Positions 12,601 through 25,259 are shown, numbered from the stretch's first letter. The stretch: 64,000 nt of DNA from Nymphaea colorata (GCF_008831285.2 NC_045146.1:19545289-19609288); one strand, 5' to 3'. The notes: generated by a model from the sequence alone, not told the origin. A program made the numbers and translations.

Positions 12601-15600
12601 TAAGTGGTGCACTGCGGTGCAGGTGTAGCATTATGATTGTTGAAATTGAGGTCATATACATACTTACATACATATATATCAGTGTCACAGATATCGCAAT
12701 ATTTTCGAAAATATCGTGATAGTAACATCAAAAATAAGAAAAGCGAAAAAAAGGGGAAAAAATCTTGATATTTTGAAAAAAAAGGGGACAAATATTTGTC
12801 GTGTTATTATCATGTTTTTTCCCGATTTTTTCATTTTTCTATGTTTTAGCATTGATATTTTATGGATTCAAACATGAACTTAAAGTCTTAAACTAAATTA
12901 TTTTTATCATCTTTATTATCATTAAAACATTCCTTTTATCACTGTTATATAGTTTTATTTATGTTTTCCTATTAGTTTCTCATTTATTTCATTTATAGCT
13001 ATTGTTTTTTATTTTTTAATTTTTCTGAGTTTTTCCCAAAAAAACAACTTTGCCGTTAAAAACCTGGGAAAAATGTCGCCAGTCGCCATTAAAAAACTGA
13101 AAATGATATTTTGACAATGATATATATTAAATTTATGATGCTTAGCAACTTGAGTCACACTACTTGGCTGTTGTCAAATAGTGGATATGGTGATGTTTCT
13201 TGTTTCTGTTATTAGGTGTTCCATGAGATCATCCAATTTGATAGTCAGCTGGTTTTGCGTGATGAAGGAATCATCCACATCTGCATTAATATGATAAACT
13301 GTCTGACAAATATAGTGCCAAGTTCAGACGCGTGCCATTTTATTCAGGCAGGCTGGATAGTTATTTGATTGATCCTCCAGTGTAGGTCTGATCTTGACTC
13401 TAGAACAGTAGTGCAGTGTTAAAAATCAGGCTGTGGATCTGCTTCCTCAAGGGCATAGTTTCATTTAAAAGTTATATGCAGAACCTCCTATATTTAGTGA
13501 CTGGATGTTCAATATGCCGAAAGGAGTATGGCAAATGATGTTGCATTGGCAATGACACAAATGTTGGTAGCACACACCCAGACATGCACATACAGAATCT
13601 GTGGATTGTGTCAACCAACCTTAAGCCATTGGATAAAAGGAGATGTGCAGCTAGGACTGCTTTAGCAAAGAAAAAGGCAAATAGGTTAGGTACTTTCATG
13701 AAATGACAAAAGTACACTGAAAAAGAAAAACTTCCTTTTTCTCGATGACATCTCAATCACCTGTCTTGTATATAACAGATGAGGGTTGGTTGGCACAGTT
13801 GATACCATTAAGTACTTCAAGGAAATTGCGTTTATGCTCTTCCTTTCTTCCACTTATTGTCTAACCTGAAAGTTGCCAGTGAGGAGCAGCACCTCAACCC
13901 CTACCTTCATTTTTTTCCCTTCTAATTGGATAGGAAAAGGAGAGCCTCATTTCCTTTCAAACTGGAAAAAAAAAAGTCACATCCGTTAAGGAGTGGGTAA
14001 GGAGTGTCAGTGTTGATATGGATGTTCTCATGCTTAGAACACAGTTGTCATATTTTTTTTAATTTATTTTTTCCTTGGGAACATCAAAGTAATGGTGAAT
14101 TTCAATTGCGGTTCAGGCTTTTTGAGCTGGGGAAATAAAAACTTTGATCTCTTAGTATTTTACTGCATCTAGTATGCAAACTATGTTTCCTTTGTGTGTT
14201 TGACCATCATGAAATGGTGAAGATTGATTTCGAAGTGGAGTTTCTGCAGTTGAAATTTACTTAAATAAGTTGCTTAGCTAGTACTCTAGTACAACTGCCA
14301 TTCTAAGCTAATAACAGCTGGGTTTTATACAGACCTGCCTGTGTTTGTGTGTGCCTGTATGTGTGTGTGCGCATGTCTCTGCATTATGACCATACTTGTC
14401 TCGTGCAGCCATTGGAAGGAAATGTGAAGGAAAAACTCTCTCAGTTCTGCCATATTCCAGTACGGTTCTCGTTATACCATTTTTCCTTTTCGAATTTTCA
14501 TCTGGATTACATTTTAATAGACGAAGGTAGATTTACTTTATTGCAAATTGTCTGTCTGAACAGGCTAATAACATCCTGACTATTTATGATGTTTCCAACA
14601 TCTGGCACATACCTTTACTACTAAGAGTAAGTGGATACAATCCTTTCAATTACAATCAGCAAGAGAAGAAATTTTTATTTTTCCATTCCCCTCCTCTCCT
14701 TTATGAAATTTTTTACATGGTGGAACATATATTTGCTGGTCATCTTCAAAGTTCAAACACGTATTCTCATCTTACACAAAGCTTTCTTGGTTAAAATTTT
14801 GTCTACAGGATCAAAAGGCTCATGAAGCAATTCTGAAAGGGTTGAACCTTATTGGGTTTGTATTCTGCAGCAGTTTGGTCATTTATGTTTAATATTTTGC
14901 AACCTAGCATGGTCTTGTGAGTTATAAAATTATTGTCATGGATTTTTCATGTATTAGAGTATAATTGTTAATTCGTGGTTGTATTCTTCTTCTTTGGTAT
15001 CAGTGATGCTAAGAAGCCTGCTCTGGAGCAGTGGGCTGCAAGAGCTGAGAGATGTGACGAGTTCTCCAGTCCGGTAGATTCATATCTTTCCAAATTATAG
15101 AGATAGTAATTTCTTGACGGGCTTATTTAAGGTGATTAAACATTGAATCTTGTGCAGGTTAGAATTGCCATGGTTGGAAAATACACGGGCCTTTCAGATG
15201 CTTATCTATCTGTTCTGAAGGTGTGATGACATCCCATGAATATCTAACAAATAAATGCTCTTTGTAATTACCATCATGAACACAGTGACAAGAAATTACC
15301 GTGTTATGAAATTCTTTTCCAGCTCCAACATAGATGTACGAAAGAACAGAATCTGCCTGCTATAGGACAGTATTTGGGCTTTTATCACCTGTTTTTCGAT
15401 CTTTATGAGTTTTCTTGATGGAATGACGATTGTTTTGTAGGTCATGAACAATTGCTTTGGGTTTAGTGAACTGTTTATATGCCCTTCCTTGATCAGTCAT
15501 ACTTATATTTAGATAGATGTTTTGACCATGAATTCATATACCTTGCTGGTAAAATTGTGCTGTACATTTTCTCAAAAAAAGTAGGGGTACCTGAACTTTG

Positions 15601-18501
15601 TTTCTTCCTGTTTTGGATGTTATTGTTCATATGAATCTTTTTCTTGTTCTAGTTATGACAGGTTATCCCTTTGTTCTCTTCTTTAGAGTCTATTGATGGT
15701 TTATTTTCTGGAGATTCTGAAGTGCCATTTTGTATACAGGCGCTTTTACATGCATCTGTGGAGTGCTCAAGGAAATTGGTTGTGGAGTGGATTGCTGCAA
15801 CAGATCTTGAAGATGCAACTGCCAGAAAGGTTTCTTAATCTAGCTTTATTGTTTTCTCCTGATGTATGCTCTTAGGTGAGTCGGGTGCTAATTCTCATTC
15901 TGCAGGCTCCTGATGCTTACGAAGCTGCATGGAATGTGCTCAAGGTGAGCATTTTATGCCCTTTTATGTATAGTTCCACTTCCATTTCAAATTTGTATGC
16001 AAGGTTATTCACCTTTTTTTCCTTATACTGACACCGCTCATTGCTGCTCTCCAAACACAGAATGTAGATGGTATTCTTGTACCTGGAGGATTTGGTGATA
16101 GAGGTGTGCAAGGAAAAATCCTTGCTGCCAAGTATGCCCGTGAAAACCAAGTACCGTATTTAGGTATTTGCTTGGGAATGCAGATTGCAGTTGTTGAGTT
16201 TGCACGCTCGGTATGAATTGCTTCCTATCAGTGGAAAGTTTTGACATTTCGAAAAATAGGCTTCCTAGTAAAATACATGATTTTTGTGTATTTGAATGAA
16301 CTGCATATTGATATCCTTTGTGGTGAATTGGTTATATTCTAATTGTTGCCTGTTTTACTTACTGTATTTTTTTCAGATTCTTGGCTTGCAAGATGCAAAC
16401 AGCACGGAATTTGATCCAGACACAAAATGTCCTTGTGTTATCTTCATGCCAGAGGTGGGGGCTTGCATATAAACCTTTCCTTGTTCTATAGTATTAACAA
16501 AAGGTTTTACTAAGGCCATATTGAATAGATCCAAATTCAAAGTGTGAATTATGCATTTTTTTTTTGTACAAAGGAGCGGTTTAGAACCGCATTAACTAAC
16601 TATAGCACGAGGTCGAGCTACACCAATCAGGTCCTCAATCAATCGATACAAATGACCAGGTGGATTGGTAAAAATGGTCACTCCAAAATATCCTTGAAAA
16701 GCCCATGAGGCAAGAAAATCCGCACACAATTTTTTAGCGCTTAATATTTGAACCATTTTTACAAGTCTGTCTAAAGGATTTGGAAGGGGAAAATTCTAAA
16801 CACACCATTCTGAAATTTGAAAAGGTTCACATAAATGATCTTCAAGCTATTCCTATTGTCCTTTCGAACAGTTGACAATTTTGCAGAATTTGAAATTGAG
16901 TGGGATGCATCCTTTTTGGTTCCATATTTGCAACTTCTTCATATTTAAAATGCAAGCAAACATGCACTAGTAATTCATTTTTTTCCATGCAATAGGGTTC
17001 AAAGACTCACTTGGGAGGCACCATGCGTCTAGGTTCAAGGAGAACATATTTCCAGGTCGCTGACTGCATTACTGCAAAATTGTGAGGACAACTATATCTT
17101 TGAACTCATTTTGGCTATCTGTTTGTTTGCAATAATTAGTTCATTGGGGATATGCACACATATTCTAGTGAAATAGATTAGGGGGAAAATGAACCATTAC
17201 TCTGAGTAAAGTGCAAGTTTTGATATTCTGAACTTTTATGCATTTATCTTTCTGATTATATTTTTCTCTGGTTTTGTGTTGTGTGGTAATCAGATATAAA
17301 AATGCCAGATATGTTGATGAAAGACATCGACATAGATATGAGGTAATTTGCTTATTGCATTAAGTCTTGTGATGAATGCAAAACTTGGGAGCTGAGATTT
17401 TCTAGCTTGAACATGTTTGCTGTATAAAGTTTGACATGGCATATGGGAATGCATAGGTCAATCCTGACATGATCGACAAACTGGAATGTGCGGGTCTTTC
17501 TTTTGTTGGCAAAGATGAGAGTGGCAAACGCATGGAAGTATGTTTTTACTGCCATCATCTTCGTGTTCTCGTTGAAGATGCAAAAAATTTTACCCTCATA
17601 TTGCGGTAGTTGAAAACAAGGTTTAATTTGATTTGCAGATCATTGAACTCCCAAGTCATCCTTTCTTTGTTGGTGTACAATTTCACCCTGAATTTAAGTC
17701 AAGACCTGGGAAACCTTCTGCTGTTTTCTTAGGTAATCTCCCCCCATGATGAAATATTCTCTTTTTTTAGATGTAGTTCATGTTGAATCATTTGATGGGA
17801 TGTTAAGTTTCTTAATTTGAGTTTGTTGTGGTGGTAAGTTTTATGTTGGAAACTTTCTGTTGGGCTTTTAGATTAGAAGTGACTGTAATTGAGATCCCAT
17901 GTTCATTTTGTCCACTCTGGATATATTTTTAGATTTTGTGCTTTAATCTGGTGAGGGAGTATAGATCTTCCGAACATGAAACCAGTCTGGTAGAATATGT
18001 TATGATCCTTACAACAGATAAGCAAATGTTCTAAGAAGTCAATTTTAGCCCTCAGTCGCAAGGGCTCAGTCATCATATTGTCTGCATGAAGAATTAGATT
18101 TCCAAGGAGCCTGTATTTTGGTTTTCTAGATGTTGTGTCAAGACGTATCTAACTCTTTTCTGCATGAAGAATTAGACTTCCAAGGAGCCTGTATTTCGGG
18201 CTTCTAGATGTTGTGTCAAGACGTATCTGACTCCCCAAGTTCAGCTTTAATCCCGATGATGGATGACGAGGCATTGCCATTTCTTGAACCTAGTATTTTC
18301 ACTTGTCAAACAGGACTTATACGAGCTGCCACTGGAGAGCTGTTTACGCATGCACAACTACCAACTCAAATCAACAACATGGCCGCTAAAAGCAGCTTAA
18401 GCAACGGAATGCAGGCAAAAATCAAGGCATTCATGAATGGCAGTGCAAAGAGTTCATTAAAGACCAGCCTGTTCTCAAATGCCAATGGCATTCGCACCTG
18501 A
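6628..18501 (+). CDS. CTPS: CTP synthase (glutamine-hydrolysing), 22 exons
   Basis: The enzyme makes CTP from UTP, ATP and glutamine, the last step of de novo pyrimidine nucleotide synthesis, in the cytosol. Exons: 6628-6748, 9869-9948, 10099-10185, 10344-10394, 10525-10642, 11535-11591, 11696-11760, 12498-12581, 14409-14459, 14564-14626, 14809-14855, 15004-15073, 15158-15220, 15740-15829, 15906-15944, 16061-16210, 16377-16454, 16996-17081, 17294-17342, 17457-17537, 17639-17732, 18314-18501. All introns are GT-AG, and the phases join to 1812 nt, 603 residues. The N-terminal synthetase domain opens with [12 protein letters not shown]. The C-terminal class I amidotransferase domain has GICLGMQ (Cys399) and FHPEF (His526, Glu528). 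Two adjacent ATGs occur; the second (6631) matches the usual plant start MKYVLV. The length is typical of plant CTP synthases, and no defect was seen. Intron 1 is about 3.1 kb and intron 8 about 1.8 kb. Confidence 0.97.
10913..11305. mobile_element. MITE-like element in CTP synthase intron 5
   Basis: A perfect 8-bp inverted repeat, AAGTCACA at 10913 and TGTGACTT at 11298, bounds about 393 bp. Inside are opposed GGATACGGG and CCCGTATCC repeats around a T-rich core. This matches a common class of plant miniature inverted-repeat elements. It lies wholly within the intron between exons ending at 10642 and starting at 11535, so it should not affect the protein. Confidence 0.55.
12675..13125. mobile_element. 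Possible MITE-like foldback in CTP synthase intron 8
   Basis: The left part has GATATCGCAATATTTTCG and the right part GATATTTTGACAATGATAT, flanking a long T-rich core with further GATATTTTG-type words. The arms are only roughly complementary. The segment lies inside the 1.8-kb intron 8. A decayed miniature transposon is the likely explanation, but the ends are not sharp. Confidence 0.3.
16555..16798 (-). mobile_element. 3' tail of a LINE, antisense in CTP synthase intron 17
   Basis: Read on the minus strand, this encodes a continuous stretch including [15 protein letters not shown] and [16 protein letters not shown], then a stop. It resembles the RNase H C-terminus of plant L1-type LINEs. 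The reading frame is followed by GCTCCTTTGTAC and an A-run (the T-run at 16558 on the plus strand), the usual LINE 3' end. The copy is strongly 5'-truncated. It lies between the exons ending at 16454 and starting at 16996, antisense to the host gene. No clear target-site duplication was found. Confidence 0.7.
18082..18237 (+). repeat. 78-bp tandem duplication beside the last CTP synthase exon
   Basis: Two near-identical 78-bp units start with CTGCATGAAGAATTAGA at 18082 and 18160. They end about 75 bp before the acceptor of the terminal exon at 18314, still inside intron 21. A few base differences separate the units, so the duplication is not brand new. Confidence 0.85.
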
Positions 18502-19530
18502 AAGGAAACTTCTGGAGGCTTGGCAGTAGCCTGCTTCTGTTCTTTTCAGATGTTCTGTGAAGGGCTCTCCCCTTTTCCTGTACAGCCAGCGGATTAAGGT
18601 TTTGGGACTTGCTGCCGCCTCCAGGTTTTTTAGACAAGGTTCGGCACTTAGGTATTCTGGTCCCGGCATTTGTTTTGATTTTGTTGGGTGATAATTACTA
18701 GTGGGGAGCTCGAGCTGACGTGTGCTGCTTTGTGTGTCCCAAAAGATGGAAGTTGATATATTAGTTTGTGAACTGAAGACTTGGCCTGATGATCAACATT
18801 GCTCAAGTTTTGCATGGGGAAATGCCCGCAAGCTGGCCTCGACCGTCCCATCCAACTCTCAGCATGGATCATGTGAACTGCATCTGCGTTCTGACTGTCC
18901 GAGTAGATCCAAGGCTGGATGCTAGGAGCACTGAAATTATGTGCTGTTTTATGAGCACAGCAGTGGCTCCAAATTTTGGCCTATTAATTAGCCTATTAGA
19001 TAAATTTTGGCATGTAATTTTGGATGCTTTCGTGTATTATTTAAACGTCAATGTACTGGGACTGGAGCCTTACTTAAGAAGCTCCATCTCCAACTACCTT
19101 TTTGCTAGTTTCTTTTTTAACTCATTTGGCCGAGCAAAACCAGCGCGTATTTTTTCATTCGCATAAAGATTGCTTGTGTCACATGGCTCTGGAGGCTGTC
19201 TTATATAGCCCGCTCATTGGAAAAAAATGGTTCAAGGCGAAAAAACAGTATGCTAGAATTTGTATTAAATGCTAGGTTGAATGGCCAGGAGGACTTTCGG
19301 TCCACTTAATTGAAAATACACAAACACACGTGAGGAAGGATTTTTTGGGAGAATCTAAATTCTGCTTAGTTATATCAAATTTGGGGTAGTGAATAGAAAG
19401 TTATTTAGCGGCTTTTCTTGGAAAGTTCCAAAAGTACGTAAAATCATGGTTTCACAAGGTCAGAAAGAGTGGATTCAACGTACAACGTAACGGATGCAGG
19501 CATTGGCTCTCTCTCTCTCTCTCTCTCTCT
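18502..19530 (+). other. CTP synthase 3' flank and probable 3' UTR
   Basis: Nothing coding is recognised after the stop at 18499-18501. Part of this is presumably the 3' untranslated region, but no clear AATAAA signal marks its end. A (CT)n run at 19506-19530 closes the stretch, directly before the LINE target repeat. Confidence 0.5.
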
Positions 19531-19539
19531 AAGTGTACA

Positions 19540-20867
19540 GGTATTCAGGTCAATTAAGATAAGAGCAAGCTCATGGTGGTCAACGGGGGATCTTCAAGCT
19601 ATCGCTCGATAAAGTTTTTAACGTTGCCTCCTTACAATTTACATTTGCCTACCTTGGTCTCCCGCTTCAGCTTCCTCGGGTCTCATCTACTGTGTGGAAC
19701 AGGATTTTCAACAAGATGCAGACCAAACTGTCTGTATGGAAAGGACACTATCTTTCTACGGCCGGCCGCGTGACCTTGATTATGCATGTCTTCAGTTCGA
19801 TCCCACGCTACTTGATGTCTATTCACTTCATGCCCCCTCACGTTGTCAAGCAGATGGAAGACCTCATGCGCTACTTCGTTTGGCAAGACGGCCTCGGCCA
19901 CCCTAAGAAAACATCTTGTTCGCTGGTCCGTCGTAATTCAGCCCTTGGCACATGGTGGTCTTAGCATCCCGTCCCTTAAGATGCAAAATCTTGCGCTTTT
20001 GGTCAAATGGTGGCATGCACTTTTCCATTCTCCTTGTCATTGGACTACAGTTTTGCTATGATCTACCTACCAAAGCTCCCGGGTTCCTACCAAGATTACC
20101 AGATCCAGAACTAACCTTTGGCTCTCTTGAATTCCTGCCTTCCGCCTCTTTCGAGATTGGAATGATCCATTCTGGCGGTGATTCTTGGTTTGAATGGGTC
20201 TCCACCTCTTTCGGATCATTTTTGTTGGCCAAATTCTATCATTCCCTTCTTCCCCAAGCATTCCATGGCTCCTTAAGGGTGTTCTATGGGATCGTGGTCT
20301 GCCCCCTCGTTCTGTTTTGTTGGCTTGGCTTATTCTTCATCGGAAGGTGCAGACTCATAGACACTCTACAACGCCGCCGCGTACAGATTCCTAGTCGTTG
20401 CGAGCTTTGCCTTCAACATGTGGAAACTATTGAGCACCTCTTCTGGACCTGCCCTCTTATGCAACATTTATGTCATTCTTTGTGGTACTTTCCTGTGGTT
20501 GCAGTTCGGTCCTCCTCACTCCTGCGTGACACTATATTAAGTACGGTTTTCTTTCGCTTTTCTAAGGAGGCCCGTTTACTTTGGCTTACAACTTGGTGGA
20601 CAGTGTGGTGTGCTCGTAATGATGCCTTCTTCCGTCGTATTGCGGTCGATCTTTGTCTTGGTTAAGAACCATTCCCCCTACCTGGAGGTCCCCTTCCTCT
20701 TTGGTTAAGAACCTTTCCCCCTACTTGGAGGTTCCCTTCCTGTACACCTCTTATCTCTTTTGTAAGCCTCTGTCAGGCTTCCTTTATTACATATTTTTGT
20801 ACCTTGGGCTCTTAACTTCTTGTTAGGATGTGGCATTCTTCTGTAATGTTAATAGATGTGTTGCTGT
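19540..20867 (+). mobile_element. 5'-truncated L1-type LINE with 12-bp target repeats
   Basis: Translations on the plus strand, in more than one frame, match the end of a plant LINE ORF2. The first part, WNRIFNKMQTKLSVWKGHYL followed by STAGRVTLI, is the region after the reverse-transcriptase core. The last part, around 20330-20470, contains CELCLQHVETIEHLFWTC, the zinc-binding zf-RVT domain. The catalytic part of the transcriptase is absent. The direct repeat TCTAAGTGTACA is present at 19528-19539 and again at 20868-20879, a good size for a LINE target-site duplication. The 3' end lacks a clean poly-A tail. Frame changes within it show it is dead. Confidence 0.8.
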
Positions 20868-20879
20868 TCTAAGTGTACA

Positions 20880-21600
20880 TATGATGATCTATTTTTTATT
20901 TTTTCAGTCATTAACACTACCTTTGTGATCTAGAAGGTTGATTTAGTGAAGATCAGCTTTTTAATTGTCCGAGTCCAACCTTAATCGAGGTTCTTTCGAT
21001 GATTCAAAAGTCAATGTTTGACAGCGCATCAAAATTTCAGGCCTAATAAATATAAAAATTCGGTCAAAATGTGTAATAAATAGTCAACTTTCCATGCTTT
21101 TGACTACGTGCCACACATTTATGTGTTCAGATCAGGGGAAAAACAACTCACATATATTGTGAGAATCAAACTAGCTTTTCTATGATGGACTATTTGACAC
21201 AATATATGGACTTCGAGGGCTTTTCCATTTACTTTTAAGAACTAATCACGGGGATTTGTTACTCTACATATTTTTAATAGTCGGCCGTTGGAGTTTCGGG
21301 TTACGTGTGCCCATGATCTTTAAAATCTACCAATATCAATAGCTTGTGTATAAATTGTGCTTGGCCCACATTTTTGTGTGCCTATATGTCTAACCCATTT
21401 AAACCATACGCTAAAACATAGCAGGGAAAGAAGTAGGCATGTAGGCACGCAAAGTAGAAAAGAGAATTCCTGCTTTCCTCAATGTTTTAACACATGCGAA
21501 TATGTAGTCACACAAGCATACACGTGTAGATTTCTAGATAAAGAACCATGCACAACATTTTCCAAAGAGACAGATGTAGACAAAGTTCAGAAGAAACCAC
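20880..21600. other. Intergenic, no feature recognised
   Basis: AT-rich sequence without a recognisable coding region, RNA gene or repeat on either strand. Confidence 0.5.
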
Positions 21601-21747
21601 TGGCGGAGCCACATACTGCCCGCACCAGCTTCTTATTTTTTTTTCATTTTTACATGAAGATCATTCAATTGTTATACATGTAACTACCCCTTTAAGTATG
21701 AAAACCTTTGAATTAGTGCTCTTCAGAAAATTTTTCTAGCTCCGCCA
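21601..21747. mobile_element. Small inverted-repeat element of the GGCGGAGC family
   Basis: TGGCGGAGC at 21601-21609 and its perfect reverse complement GCTCCGCCA at 21739-21747 bound a 147-bp AT-rich segment without coding capacity. Several other segments in this window have the same kind of ends (for example 31562-31731, 41702-41896 and 56272-56448). A non-autonomous DNA transposon family is the simplest reading. Confidence 0.6.
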
Positions 21748-22035
21748 TTGGAAGAAACCGATATCATGGAGCTAATAGAGGGGAGACCAAAGTGAAGCGA
21801 CTTAAGCCCACGGGGGCTTCGTTGATCCAGCAGCCGCAGCCACCATTGGAAGAAACCGATATCATGGAGCTCATAGAGGCGAGACCAAAGTGAAGCGACT
21901 TAAGCCCACGGGGGCTTCGTTGATCCAGCAGCCGCAGCCGCCATTGGAAGAAACCGATATCATGGAGCTCATAGAGGCGAGACCAAAGTGAAGCGACTTA
22001 AGCCCACGGGGGCTTCGTTGATCCAGCAGCCGTAG
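21747..22035. repeat. Tandem array of three 98-bp units
   Basis: Units start with ATTGGAAGAAACCGATATCA at 21747, 21845 and 21943, a period of exactly 98. The third unit breaks off near 22032. The copies differ at only a few positions. The unit length is not a multiple of three, and each unit has stops in the forward frame, so it is not a repeated protein domain. The array begins at the last base of the neighbouring inverted-repeat element. Confidence 0.9.
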
Positions 22036-25000
22036 GTTATTCGGTTAAATGACTTCTTGTTGCAGCAGCTTGGTGCCAGCAAGAGAATAAGAAGCAGTTT
22101 GTACAATTGAGGCACAAGATGAAGTACCAGCAAGAGCTTCCATACATCCGAAAGCAAATCCAATTCCAAGTTCGAGATGCACCGAGCAGCAACATAGCCC
22201 TAATCTGTATACAATACGGACCTTGTACCCTGTTTTGCGGATGGGAAAACTACTCAACGTAATAAGAATATTACTGTTGCAGTAAAGTCATCCTCTTATG
22301 GTGCGAGAACCATCGTTACTTGACTAGTTCGTCAAAGGATGTACACATCGAGCAAGATAAGATTGCACCCGTTTCTTCTTTATACATAAGCTAACCAGGA
22401 AAGGAACAAAAACTTTAGGCTAGTCGTTCTTAGTTTTAATCTTAGTTTACAGTCCCACGTAAGGGTTCATTAATTTACGTATCAACTATTATTTCTATAT
22501 CCCTTGCATAAATTTTGAAGACACTTCCATGCTCGTTAATTACAAGATAACTTCACAACTCCAAGAGAAGAAAAGTCTCATGGCCCAGAACTCTCTAAGG
22601 ACAAAACCACTTAATGGCCTGTCCTGCGGGAGACAAGCCTTAGGTAAGGGCCTCACTGCTTGCCATTCCTTTCAAAGACAGCACCACATTAAAGCTCTCA
22701 TAAGATTGTAGATCAGTCTGCTTTTTTACAGAAGCGAATCCTTTCTTTCTCTTTTTCCTAGAACAAACCAGTGACATGCTCCCCATAGGGAGACAAATCT
22801 GCCAGGGAACAAGTCATTAAGAGAATGTCGTTCTTTACAGTTACGCATCAAACTTTCGGCTACGAATGCTTGATCAAACTATCCAAAGCAAAGATCACAT
22901 CAATGGGTGTATATTATTTATATATCATACTATAGTTGGAGAATCAAATGCCTTTCTTTCACCTCAACTTTGATATGTTCCGAGCAACGGTAACTGATCG
23001 CATGCATATATTGATATGATATTTCTATGTTGCTTCAGTCGCTAGTTTCTTGGTTTTAATTTTTTTTTAAAAATTCTGTAACTCAATACTTAAAGTCATA
23101 AAAATAAAAAATGGGTGGGTTAAAAAGCATGACATATTTTGTGCATAATATATGGAGAAAAACAAAATATTTCCTAACACGTGGCGCTTAGAGAAAAAAG
23201 AAAATACTTATATGGGAAAAAATTGTAGTCATATTTTTTAAAAATGTTAATCATCTAGCCCAACAAAAAATTCCTAGCTCTGCTCCTGATAATAAGAATA
23301 ACATTATTATTATTGTTGTTAATTTCACTGAAATTCTATATTTATTTGCCACGTAACATAGGAGAATCGATCTTCTTTCGGTTGATATGATACAAAGTTG
23401 CCTTGAATGTTCTTCTTGTGCATCTAGCAACGCTTCCGGCGGTTTAACCCTTGTTTTTATGCTGCATGCCAATTTCCGTACGTTGGCACAGAAGACCAAG
23501 AATTTTTTTTCTTTAGACCTACGATATTTTGATGTTGGAAAGTTGAAGACTTCTCTTATTCCTCGACTGAAAAATTTAGTTTTCATAAGATCGACGGATC
23601 ATGTTATGTCCATTCCTAAAACTAGTATGAATATTTGTTGAATATAGGTTTCTCAACATTGGAGATCAATATCTTTTAAACTGTCTAATCATACGTTCAA
23701 ATTTCGGTTACGTCGATAAGGAAAGGTAGAGTTCGATCTTTTTCCGATGACATAGCTAAACCATCCGGATATGCATGCAATATATTGTTTTCTCTCCATC
23801 TCTCCTCTCTCATCTTATCATTCCTTAACTTTCTATAACTTTGTTTCATTAGACCTCTATTATTTATTTCCCACGCGAGTTCCAATTACCTCAGCGCAAA
23901 AACATCATGCATGCTTGAGATCGGGACGCAACCTTTTAGGGAAATGGGCTCTTTCTGGGAACTTTATATTAACGAAATAGTGCTAGGATGACAGGCTAAA
24001 GTAAAGCATTCAGGTTTCCCAACCTAAAGCAATTTAGTTCTTGAGAGTTTGCTATACACGCAAGAACAATACATCCATGTAACTGGTGCACTAAAAAGTA
24101 ATGAGCATTTGTATGTATGTATATGAACGGAGTTAGGGGGCCGGCAGGGGCTTTGTCCCCCTTAAAAAAAAAAATAAAACTTATATGTGAATTTTAAAAT
24201 TTTTTATTTTATCCTATATTATATTCCCGCTCTGTTAAATTTTTAAAACTATAATTTGACCCTCTTATATGTATGATCAGAGATACAAAGGTCGGCGTCA
24301 GCCAAGCAATAATCAGTGAGAAAAGAGTTGACTTTTAGCGTATGAGTGACCCATATATCATGAATGTCGGTCGTTTACTGGGAAAACAATATATCCAAGG
24401 TAGAAGTGTTAAAGAGATGGCAAATTAATTTGCTGTTAATGGCACAAAGAACATGCGACGTATATAGAAGAAAATATCGCCAAGTGAGAACCAAAATTTC
24501 TACATTTATAATATCGACTATGTAAAGCTTAAAGCACATGAATGCCTGCGCGAGGAACCCACTGCCTTGGGCTTCAAATTTACATATCTGTCTACTTCAC
24601 CGCTAAAACCTTGGGACTATAAAAAACGAGAAAAGGGGGAAAAGAGCTAAAAGAAATGCTCCTGTATGGACACAGACGGGGAACTCCGCACACCAAATTC
24701 ATTATGTAACTAAAAATTGATGTAACGAGTGCTTGATTCCTCATATATAAGTAAAAAAGAATGGATGGAATTTCTTGACTATAAAGAGCTCATCTTTCGT
24801 CGATAATTATCATTTATATCTGATCAATTTATAGGAAGTTGAGTTTGATCGATGAAACCGATGTACGTATATTTTTTATTTGCTTGAAATAAGGCAGAAT
24901 TATGAGCTTAATTTGAGGTGCGGTGGCGAACCTAACTAGGGTAAGAAGCAAGGGAAAAGAGAAGTTTATAGAGACAAACAATTAAGTGGCAATATTTGGT

Positions 25001-25259
25001 TGAATTGAGTCACAGACTAATGCTACCAAGCACATTCAACAAGCCAAATTCAATGAGATCTTTAGTTCACAGAGCTACGAGCATGAAAATACCTCGTTGA
25101 GCATGATCTATGTGCTCTAAGTATATACAATTAGAAACTTTTTAAAGCATTCTAAAAGTTGATTAAACCCCAAAAGAGAAAAAGGAAAGGAAAAAAGAAG
25201 AAAATAACCTGCGCTTCCCAAGAGAGTGAACAACTTAGAGAACTAGATAGCATCAATCT
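22036..25259. other. Intergenic between LINE/array and NAC gene
   Basis: No gene recognised. A member of the GGCGGAGC-type small-element family lies in inverted orientation at about 24125-24265, with a GGAGTTAGGGGGCCGGCAGG end followed by an A-run and T-rich DNA. An isolated related end is seen near 23265-23290. The part next to 25260 presumably includes the 3' untranslated region of the NAC gene. Confidence 0.5.

Noticed and set aside
19952-20665. Open frame of 237 codons that might be taken as a host gene
   Set aside because: The translation is the zinc-binding end of a LINE ORF2, within an element bounded by direct repeats.
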